Source: Gavia stellata (lineage: Eukaryota > Chordata > Aves > Gaviiformes > Gaviidae). From it: a stretch of 64,000 nt of DNA. The DNA is taken from the NCBI RefSeq assembly GCF_030936135.1, contig NC_082598.1:13458687-13522686 (forward strand). Direction: 5' to 3'. The translations under genes and the position numbers were made by a program. Numbering within the stretch: the stretch's first letter is position 1; each line of letters starts with the position of its first letter. Below the pieces are notes generated by a model. It made no database searches, was not told the origin of the DNA, and was given only the letters and a program-made list of their open reading frames with translations. Positions 48,521-58,567 of the stretch are shown here, piece by piece.

Positions 48521-51500
48521 CCCCCCCCCCCCCCCCCAGGTTGGACTCGATGATCTTACAGGTCTTTTCCAACCGTACTGATTCTGTGATTCTGTGATTC
48601 TGATGAGCAGCAGTATCAATCCCTCCTATAGCTCCTGCAGTTTGACGGTTTTTTCCCCCCAGTGTCTAATCTGAGTCTTTTCGGCTTGTACTTTAAGGCT
48701 ATTACTACTTGATCAGATCACTGAACTCATTTTAGGACCTCAGATTATTTTAACTCTTTAACAGCCTTTTACAGTCATTTCTCCCCATTTTCAACACTAC
48801 TTCATTCATTCTTTGTTACTGATGTTTTCTAAATCTGTGGACTACCAGTTGGCCAATAGTGTAAAATGGTGTCCAAAACTGGACTGTGCTAGATGAACGG
48901 AAAGGTTACTTCCCGTGACTTGACCACTCAATATACAAGTGATGTTTGATAATGTTAAAGGTCTAGTCAGAGCTACTGCCCTAGTCTTTGTCTACAGCTA
49001 AGAGGCAGAAAGAGAGAGGCAGAGATCAGCATCTTCTAGAAGTGATGTGTAGTATCTTGAGACAGTTGTGCAACAGAACTGAGGTAAATTGTTTTCTAAG
49101 TATGTCACATTCTAATTTAAGATGAAACATACCTCACTCCTATTGCTGAAAAATTTAATTGGGTTTGAATACTCATTGTATTAATGCTTTTCAATGCTTA
49201 ATTCAGAATTGGGACCTTAAATTTCTCCCCAGTAAAGGTTACCGTATGACTATCATAAAATAAGGAGACACAGCCTATATAAAACATTTTGACATAACAA
49301 CTTTATGGTCACAAATCCTTATAAAGATAGAGCCCATACTGCTCTATCTTCCATATTGATTTATCCCCCGCTTTTTATTAAGAACTTGTAATAAAAAGAT
49401 AAAATGGTTAGTAAAGGATACATATTACTGAACAGAACAACTATGTGATTGTTTCAGCCACTCCTTACCACAAGGCAAATTCATTCACTGTCTCATATCT
49501 AGCCTACCAAATATCCTCCGAGGAGGAATAGTGTTTGGGTCTTTTGCAAAATACACAGCTTACCTTTCTCTTCAACAATCACTGTTGTCCCATTTCCACA
49601 TACTTTCTTACAGAAAGGTATCTCAATAATTATCTCACAGTAGTAAAATCCCGTGTCATTTACATTGGCAGATTTTATCACTAGCACATCCTTGCTTTCA
49701 CGGGTGACGTTGGATACATAGAAGAGTTTTGATGATACTGTTTTGGTGATGTTCTCTTTATTAACAATATACCAGCTTACTCTATACCTCGCAACAGATT
49801 TTTCCCAAATACAGGCGATTTCAGTGTAGTCTCCAACTGATAGATGTATTTTTGTCGGTCTTTGGATGACTGTTAAATTATTGGGACCTGTAGCTAGTGG
49901 AGAAATACAGATAGATTTAAAAGTTAAAGCAGCAAAGAGATGACATTACAGCTGTAATGTCTAAAATCAGAGTATTTAATGATTTTACAGTATTAACATT
50001 ATTTTATGAGATTAATTTTTAAGATCTGTTACCACCCACTTCTCCCTTGAACAATGGCAATTACTTTCTAGCTAAAGGAAACTTTTAATCTGGTGTTTTA
50101 AAGCCCTCCACTATTGTTTGTGTGCAATAAATGAAGATTTTCTGTGTACTCGCTGATATACTTATTTTTTATTTTCAACAAAAAGCTTTTCTAATAGACG
50201 TTGAGCCTGAAGCATATTAAACACTTTATCTGCCAGATAAAGAATGACCAAAAGGAGTCATTCAGAATGATTCATCGGTGAATAGTGAAAGACTCATGAA
50301 GATGAAAGAAAAATCCACTACAATTTTTGTCACCATGTAGGAGTTCTTGTCCTGCTCTGCTTCTAATTAGTGACAAAAGTACAGCATTTTTGGGGTGGGT
50401 TCTTTAATTTTGTTCTAACTTCTTTCATTAAGTTTTTGCTGACAAGTAGTTTATAGCATCAAATTCACCTCCTTTGTTTAATAAGTATACAATATGCCAT
50501 TCAGACCACAGTTGTCTCATCAGGTCTGTTGCCTGTTTTTTAGCTAAGGGTGACTTGGACAGTATCAAAGGAAAATTTTTACTCTTTACTGCTTTGAACC
50601 TCTTTATCACTCACTGTCCACTTGAAAAGTGATCTACACAAGATACTGCGCAACACTGCACAAAATATTTTCTTCTGACATGAAACCACTGTGTGGGTAT
50701 CAGCTAACTATTTTTTTTATTCTAATGACATCGATGCTCATCACAAAAGTGCTAATCCTGTAAAATCTATCCCCATGACTGCTGAGACCATTAGTTTCAT
50801 ATGCTGCATGAAGAGTTATAACTTTTTTTTTTTAGCATTTATACTATTAAAGTGAGGAACTACTTGTAATGAGAGTAAACTGCATGATTTTTTTTCAAAT
50901 TTTCTCCTGGTTGTAACTCAGGCACATTTCACACCAACGTATAAGTAATGGGATGATTTTGCCCCTATCTGGTCCTAAAATGGCATTCTGATAAATGGTT
51001 TTATCAGAATTATGAAAATAAACTTTTTTCATTTGCCCTTAGAAAAAGCCACATACTTTTCATACCTAAAGGAGTTAGGCACCTGTATTTTTTCCACAAT
51101 GCAGTGCTCAACAACTTGCAGAGAACAATATGGACAGTATAGGGGTAATAAACAGCAGAAAAAATAAGGGAAAGAATTGATGTAGTGTGTAAATGACAAC
51201 TTAGAAGAAGCTGTTCAAGTGCCAAAGAACTGATCAATAATTTCAGTTTTTCTGTTCATTTGGTTTGTCATTTAAAATACAGTTGTGCTACAGGCTGTGC
51301 TATGTTTCCGTCTTGTCACTTTACTGTCTTTCTGAAAAACATCACTGAAAACATCCTTTTGCCCTTGCTTAATCTCTTAATTTCTCCCTCTCTTTTGTTC
51401 TGTTTTTTTTTATTTATACTGAATGTCCTCAGTATTATCCAGTCCAATTTGTATTGAAATAAGAAACATGAAACCTTATCCACTTTGTATTTCAGTACCT

Positions 51501-51924
51501 ATGTGATCTAGAAGAAGAAAACCTCCTTAACATTTAAAATTCTACATTCAGTGTTTGTCACAATAAATATTCAAGCCTGAAGGTCTAAGAAAAACAGTGC
51601 TTGCATTAACCTAACATCATTTTGGGTGTCGAAGTGTAAGATTTCTTCCTCTACAGTTTTTCCTACAACAATCTCCTTGTGAAAATGTTTTTTGATTCCC
51701 CGCGCATTTTAATTTTGATTTCAGCATTATGAAAATATAGTGTGAGAGACAAGGAGGATGTTAACAAGTCTATTTGAGGTGGATATACTGTAAGAAGTTT
51801 TTTTAAATCCAGCTCAATAATTACAGGTGACTAACTATAAACAAAACAAAGCAAATAAACAGCACTTACCTAAGGAGCCAAAACACATTGTTAAAAGAAG
51901 CTTCAGTGAAATTATGATCGTCAT
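41824..51924 (-). CDS. Single-V-domain immunoglobulin transmembrane receptor, unassigned, five exons
   Basis: I assembled this 223-aa type I membrane protein from splice sites and phases. Exon 1 is 51870-51924 (signal peptide, [18 protein letters not shown]). Exon 2 is 49564-49887 (V domain). Exon 3 is 45328-45441 (membrane exon). Exon 4 is 44144-44277 and exon 5 is 41824-41868. Junction phases are 1, 1, 1, 0 and the total, 672 nt, is exactly 224 codons. The V domain has C44, W57, the DTGFYYC motif ending at C102, and a J-like GNGT at 116-119. It also has two extra cysteines (C111, C115) and five N-glycosylation sequons (N22, N64, N78, N95, N117). The stalk is almost absent. The helix is about residues 136-155 with no charge inside, followed by KKK. 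The tail ends [12 protein letters not shown] with a lone Y215. The layout recalls TMIGD2/CD28H or NKp30, but I cannot name an orthologue. Exons 1-3 are firm; exons 4-5 are likely. Intron 2 holds a CR1. Confidence 0.72.
45606..48404 (+). CDS. CR1 ORF2: endonuclease and reverse transcriptase, open, short of its N-terminus
   Basis: ORF2 nicks target DNA and copies CR1 RNA into it. The frame is open from 45606, after a TGA, to TGA at 48402-48404; the first Met is at 45666. Numbered from that Met (912 aa), the AP-type endonuclease shows ITETWW (22-27), GDFN (127-130) and SDHDM (195-199). The Asn motif YSNARSM lies just before or at the Met, so the open frame from 45606 is the better description. 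Reverse-transcriptase blocks are KSMGPDG (429-435), YLDFSKAFD with catalytic D560, VPQGS (617-621) and FADD (646-649, catalytic DD). The C-terminal region ends VDVALWDVA. No stop or frameshift interrupts about 930 codons. With the N-terminal 40 or so residues and ORF1 gone, the copy cannot mobilise on its own. Confidence 0.95.
48489..48537 (+). repeat. T32-C17 homopolymer pair in the CR1 3' UTR
   Basis: Thirty-two T (48489-48520) are followed by seventeen C (48521-48537) and AGGTTGG. The sister CR1 at 5.5 kb has C6 and T15 at the same point (5556-5576 on the opposite strand), so the tract has changed length greatly while the coding parts stayed almost the same. Confidence 0.95.
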
Positions 51925-54900
51925 GCAGGATTATTAGCGCTTGCATCAGGGTGTCTTTGTTGAAGATCAGCAAAACAACAAATGAAAGCATGTCAGATTC
52001 AGATGCTTAACTTCCTCTTCACTCATGTGGGGAGGACGATAGAAACCTAAATGCAACCCAAATTTTCCCTCCGCTCTTTGAAATTGTTGTCATAGATGTG
52101 TCTGGTTTAGAGCCCAGCTATCCTGTCTGAAGTCAGAACATTTCTTTTTTAAATTTTAAATTGTGTCCTAACTGGTTAACTTTCAACACTAGATCAGCCT
52201 CTCTTCTGAGATTACATAAAGAACTGTTTTTCCATACTTACAGTGGTCTCATGTGAACGTTTACCATTGCATTTCTGCAATCCTTCATTTAAAGGCAATT
52301 TATGAAGATGAGACTTCTTTAGCTACTGTGTACATGCTTGCCAGCAGCCTCTTCCAGCCAACCTGACAAATGTTATCCAGAGCCAAAGAGATAATAATTG
52401 TACATAGGTTACATTGATGCCAAGTATTACATCTGTCTTTCCTTATCACACATTTCATTGTCATCTTGGTGAAATCTTGCCAAAATTCTTCCCCCTCTGA
52501 AGAGTACTTTCCTACTGTTAAGGCAAAAGTAGCATAGCTCCATTGGCAGAAGCAATGGAGGAAGGCTGAGTTCGAAGATTGCACTCACAGTGGCCCCAAC
52601 ATCCTGCAATATCAGCGGGAAACAGTCCAGGACACTACGCTATGTATGCAGCGAGTCTCACTATTACCTATATGGGTACAGTTGCATTAATGCAGTACCA
52701 GTGTCATGTATATTAACTAAGGCTTGTTTCAGGAAGATTAGAAGTGTGGGTTAAATAAAATGATCTACAGTTACGTCATCAAGTTAAGAGCCATGTTGAA
52801 ACTCATTTGCCTTCAATTATTAAAAAAAATTCTACAAAAATAGATAACTGTATGCTGTTTAATGTTCTCCAGTACTGATTTTTGGCTCCAACCCAGAATC
52901 ACTTGCATTGCTTGGCCAGAGGAATGGAAGACAAAACATTGCTTCCATTTTCTCAACTTATCCCAGTCTTACTCCCTTGACAGATGTTTCAAATGCAAAG
53001 GTACCAAGCCAGACAAAATTATTCCACAAACATGTTCAGTTGGATAACATCAAAACTGCAATGACAGAAGTTAAAAAAAATAAATAGAACATGCTGAGAA
53101 CACAGATCAGTTAAATTAAGAACTTGCTAAGAACCTGTCAACAACAAAATTTCCTAGAACTAACATCAGGTTTTAGCAGCACTGGGCAGGTGTCCAGAGC
53201 AGCTGAACTGCAATTTGTAATGAAGACACAGCCACATTTAAATATGAATGTGAATGAAAGGATATATTAAAGCAAATAATTTGTACTTAAGGATATTATT
53301 TAATTATATTAAATAATTCCCTTAGCATTGACATTCACGTTATCTTTGGTACTACTGATCAAAGATGTAGAATAAATGAAGTATGCCTGTGTAAATTCAA
53401 GGGAAAAACTAGTTTCTCGTGTATTTAAATGCACAAATGTAGGTATTTAGTGTTGAGTTATGGAGCTGGCAGCTCCAGCATGCAGGATATTTTGTCTAGA
53501 GACTAGGTGAAGCTTTTTCACTAGTGCTGATAGCAGCTTATATTTATCCTGAAAGATGCTTTGGTTCTAATCCAAAGCATCTACTGTCAGAGATGAAATG
53601 AACTAGCACACAGAAAAAGGGGTTGGGAAAAAGGTTTATTTTTAGCACAGGTTACTTCATTGTACCTTTTTACAACACAACCCCACAAACTCTCATCACA
53701 GTACTACTAAGTGAGTGGAAAAATATGGTGACAAAATTTCTTAAGCTAGCTTTGCTGCCAGGATAAGTGCATGACACAAAACGACTATGTGGGTCAGGAA
53801 AGCATCTACAACGGAAAGATCCTTTTCCTTTCTTTCTTCAACTTGATCTGAGTTAACCTTGGAAACTGCATTGATGAATTTGGATTCTGTAAATGTGTAA
53901 TTTTACTCACCTGTGTGCTGGAGATGGTTGCAGAGCAGCTGCTCAGCACAGAGGCATTCTGTTCTTGAAGAGGCAAATGATAGTTATAGCCAGTCTCTTC
54001 CAAATGCTTTGCGCAAATCTGACTTCCCACTTTTTTTCTGTGGCTTTCAAAGAACACCAGTGGAGGCATACTGAAAAATACACTTGAAACTTTTAAACAA
54101 AGAGGACCTAAACCCCCTCCCTCCTCCTTACCCATATGTCAGACTTGCTTGAGAGCTTGTAACGCAAGTATTAATGAGACAACAGCATTTTTGAGGTGTT
54201 ACTGTCAGCTGGGAAAGTTTATTAATCTACAGCAGCATTGATGAGAGTATGTGTGAAACTCAAGATAGTCAATGAATTTATAATTCTTCTGCATTGGAAT
54301 AAGAAGATGGAGCAAAGCCCATTTACATTTATTTGTTATGAAAACTTAATCTGAAATTTTCATACTTGAAACAAAATTCTGAAGTATAAGTCAAAGACAT
54401 GTTATCAGATTCTTTAAAAAAAAAATAATTCACATTTGCCTTTTCAAGATCTTCAAATCATAACAAACACTTTAGAAAGTTGCAGGTGTGCCAAAAGAAA
54501 GTTCTGGTGAAAATGGAAATTTGTCTTTTGTTGTGCCTAATTCATGAATCTTCCCCTCTTCCAACTCAAACACAAGGTGGAAAGCATGCTACAACTTGGG
54601 CTTTTTATCCAGTACCTAACTTCAATGTAACAGACCTCATAACTTCTCATGACAGTCAGTGGCGTTCTATATGATACATATACATTATTAATCTTGTCTA
54701 GCTCTGACCCAAATAAAACCACCAAAACCTTAATTTGCTAGTGACTCTAGGACTCTTCTTAGCACACTTATTTATTAGCACAGAAAAAACACACCTGATT
54801 AATTTTCCAACTGTGAATAATAAATTATGTCTCGGTAGGAAAAACAGCTCCACAGCACAAATGGACTGACAAAACAAATACGACAATTGTAGATTAATTT

Positions 54901-57900
54901 TCAAACTATTTTAAAGAGTGCAAGTGATTCTTTTACCTGATCTAGTGATTAAAGAAGTGATCTTCAAAAATTTCCTTTCAAAAGAGCATCTATGTAATTC
55001 TTACACATTAGAAAAAAAATGGTCAGGGTACTGGCATTAATACATTCATCAGCAGGACTTTCTCAAACAAGATAAATGCTAGCATGAAATAGGAACTATT
55101 TTCTTTAGCTTTAATTTAGGTTTGTACCTGGCTTAATGTAAAATGAAGGTTATGAATTAACTTTTCCTAGAAACCAAAAATCTAACAAAAAAATTATTTC
55201 TCTTGTGAGTCCAAATAACTAATATGTACATTTCAGCAATGTGGATGTAACTAGAAGTATTTGAGATAGAACAGGGCAATGGGAAGGAAAGTGGAATATA
55301 ACAAACCTGACCATGTGTTTGCCAAGTAGGGGCAAAACCTGTCATCTTCAGTGGTTGGAAGTAGTTTCCTTTCCATTTTGTAAGCGAGGCTCACATTTTT
55401 GCTACCCAAGCCATATCAGATGCTAAGCAACGCTACAGCCAGCAGAGCCTAGAGCTAGCAGAGAAAACATGAAAAAGTGGCCTTGGGCACTGGAAAAGGA
55501 GATGGTAAAACAGGGTTTACCGAGAGCCACTCTTTATCCCTGGACACAAATAAGACTCCACCAGCTCTCGAGGACATTCAAGCTTCTAAACTCTTCAAAA
55601 TTACATAGAATTATGGAACGAATATAATTTGGCTTTCCAGGCAAAATAAACTGATCTCCCACAAGACCCAGAACATCAGCATCTTGGAGGGTCTGCAGCC
55701 AGGAACTGTGGACAAAAGAAGCTGTTATCAGGGGATTCTGGATTTCAGACTTCTTAGATCAGTCTCACTCTGGCTGCTTGTCACATCCTCTCCTTCCCCG
55801 ACACCCAAGTGCTCTGCTATCTCCTCCTAGCTTTTCCACTCTATAACTGCTACTTCCCTGACTCCAACCAAAATTAGAAACAAAGCTTATTTACCATAGC
55901 ACAAATATACTGCATGCATGCCCGACTTTTTCTCTGCTTATAACATTACATCCACCCCCTTTTCTTTTGTGTGTCCCGTCTGATGTATGGTTTGAAGTAG
56001 TATTTAAGTACAGAGTGGCCTGATTTCTATCAAGTCTTGATGTAGCACCACAGTATTTCTCCTCACTATCTTGATACATGTGAGGGAAGAAAAAGGATGA
56101 TTACTAAATGGGTCCTTCTACAGAGATTTGAATGCCTGCAGGCTTCCATTTGCTTGGGCTGAGATTTCTCAGGAAAAAGAACATATAAAATATGCAACGA
56201 CATCTTCTAGCTGGAATGCCATGCTTTTTACAGACCACAGTCTTGGATGCCTCTGGTGCAATACAAGATTTGACTCTGGCAAATTATTCCCTGATGGCCA
56301 ATAGCACTGAAATAACTCCAGATAAAATATTCTGTGTTGTTTCTTTTTCCTTTTTCTTTTAAATCAGAAAGTCTCCACAAATTGAAGTAGAAAACCCCCC
56401 AACAGATAAATCAGCTGGTAATGAGGTATTCCTGTTTATAGTATCCTGCATACAGAAGGTTTTTGTAGGATTTGTTCTAACACAGCCTACTAGAAACATA
56501 TCAACCTGACATCTGGGAAAGCAGCGCCCAGAGTTAGCAGCTGTAGAATCTTTTACTGCTTGGCTGGGATTGACCATGCAATTGCCCACTGAAGATACCG
56601 TTCAATTTTTATAATCTACCAGCATGACTTGCTGTTACCAGAATGTGTGTCAGTGAATACTACTTCAGTCACAAATATATGAGTTGTAATCCTACCACTG
56701 TGTAACCTACACAGTATACCCATCACAATACATGGCATAACCAAGGAGGGAATGAGAAAAGATGTACAAGCAAAGAAAATGACTTAGCCGAACACATTTC
56801 ATTTCCCAAATATATACACAAAACAAAACGAAAAACAGCTGCCATCACGCCTTACTGCATCCTAGTTACAGTGCTATATACTTCCCCTTTGGGTTTAATG
56901 TTGCAGGAAAATGGCTTTCACTACAGCAGGGCAGGCTAGATTGGCATATCACTAAATATTTATAGCCAAGTATGAAAAATAACCAATAGAAAATATGAAA
57001 CAACCTTTCTTCATCCAGTAACTGAATGTGGCAGTTTCTGCAGTGATTTAAATGAGATGCAACCAGTTAGTACACACAGGCTGTGTACACAGAAAAATTG
57101 ACCACCAGCGCAGCTCTTCCAGCATAACTACTTCATAACAGCTATTCTGGGAGAGCCCTTTTCACTCTGTTTCCTTTGTTCTTGAACAGTGTCTCCACAT
57201 GGAGGAAATTATTGCTGAACAGCTGAAGTAAATCAGAACAATTACCACAGTAAAATGTCATTTTTACATGATTCTAGATCTGGAAGTATTAATTGACTGA
57301 AAAGGCACCTATTTTCTTCTTTTAAATCTATATATTTCCCCTTTCAGTTTTACATTTCACTGATCAGAAATACAGTTTTGTACAGTGTTGCACCAAGCAT
57401 TATTCATCATTACCACTGCAGTGAAGTGACTGACTTCATTCTCCTCTCAGCTATGTGCATTTTCATGGTGAATAAGTAAAATAAGTAGAGATGCCCAATG
57501 GCACATGAACAGAATCAGATTCTACAGCTCCACATCAATTAGAGTGAAGATGAAAAATAGAAAAATACAACTCTTCTTTTGGACATAAATACATACAAGA
57601 TATTAGGAAAGCTAGCTGCTGCCCAAGTTTCCTTCTGCTGCTGCTCAATCAGATCTGCTTAGAATTTATGCTTACTGCTCGTTTAACCCTAAACACAGTC
57701 CTCCGTAATTAACTTCAATGTGATGCTAATGAAACATTTCCTGCTACCACTATGCACGTTCTTTGAGCCTGAGAAGTATGAAAGTTCACAGTGTCATAAC
57801 AACAGTGTTCCTGCGTCAAGTTACGTGATGAGTTAGTTACTGGCCATGTGACAATACACCTTCTGTCGACAGACTAGCTCCAGTTTACCCAGAACGCACG

Positions 57901-58443
57901 ACTGAACATCCAGGACTGGGATACTGCAAAGCCAAGCCAGTCCGATCTGAACCTTAAGAGACACAATTTAAATGAACTTATTGAAAAGGAATACAAACAG
58001 TACATTCAATTTCAGTCTACATTGAAGCAGAAACTTTGCCGTTGTTGCCCAAAAGACAGTCGCTGAAACACGTGACAGGCATACCTCCTTGCGTATAGAA
58101 ACAGAACGTCATTTGGCAAATCACTATTCTCTCATTTGGAAGTCATCTCCTCTAACAATAAAAACCCTACGAAAAGACTCTTAAGATCACCACTAATTAG
58201 AAAGACAATTCAAGACTGTAGGACTAATATGACTTTGTCAGTGCTCCACAGTGAAGCATCATAGAAGCCATCACTTTAAAACCACCCACAGCAAGCACAA
58301 AAATGTTCAATATGCTTGCACTGCAACACCAAGGTAATCTCTGTATTTATGAATTGAACGTGTTTCAGAAAAAAAATAAGTTGTAAATAATTAACCAATA
58401 AAAATACTCACAACTCAGGCCAACAGTTTAATTAAATTTAGAG
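51925..58443. other. Interval between the Ig gene start and the MAN2B2 3' end
   Basis: This holds the presumed upstream region of the Ig gene and about 6 kb without a named gene. One minus-strand block, 53911-54070, has very good splice edges (GTATTTTTCAG acceptor, CACAG|GTGAGT donor) and 53 open codons, with phase fitting neighbouring exon-like blocks at 55893-56065 and 52427-52606. No family is recognised. It may belong to a non-coding or unknown transcript. Confidence 0.4.
52010..52019 (-). promoter_or_regulatory. PU.1/ETS-type site upstream of the Ig gene
   Basis: On the gene strand the sequence is AAGAGGAAGT, a full match to the classical PU.1 (SPI1) motif, 86-95 bases upstream of the proposed start codon. 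Promoters of myeloid and lymphoid genes often carry this motif and lack a TATA box, and I see no TATA box here. The match is seen; its function is inferred. Confidence 0.4.
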
Positions 58444-58449
58444 TTTATT
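58444..58449 (-). terminator. MAN2B2 polyadenylation signal AATAAA
   Basis: TTTATT on the plus strand gives AATAAA on the gene strand, about 120 bases after the MAN2B2 stop codon. Confidence 0.7.
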
Positions 58450-58567
58450 CCAAAATGACTATTCCTTTCATTAACAGCAGTAGGATGTTTTTCAAGATCA
58501 TCACTCATGTCTTGAAACAAATATTGGAAACTATTACATATTCAGTCCTGAAATACAATGTCAAACT

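Larger units (their letters stand above)
45600..48604 (+). mobile_element. Young CR1 LINE, nearly complete ORF2, inside intron 2 of the Ig gene
   Basis: The element runs on the plus strand, opposite to its host gene, from about 45600 to the ATTCTGTG repeats at 48581-48604. The 5' end is cut within the first codons of ORF2, so ORF1 and the 5' UTR are missing. After the ORF2 stop comes a GT-rich 3' UTR, then a T32-C17 homopolymer pair. The TTGGACTCGATGATCTTACA...TTCCAACC end segment follows. The exact 5' junction is uncertain by about 20 bases; I see no clear target duplication, which is usual for CR1. It begins about 160 bases from exon 3 and ends about 960 bases from exon 2 of the Ig gene. 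Confidence 0.95.

Noticed and set aside
47336-48619. Open frames antisense to CR1 ORF2 (also 5909-6785)
   Set aside because: Shadows of the GC-rich CR1 coding frame; the same shadows appear in both copies.
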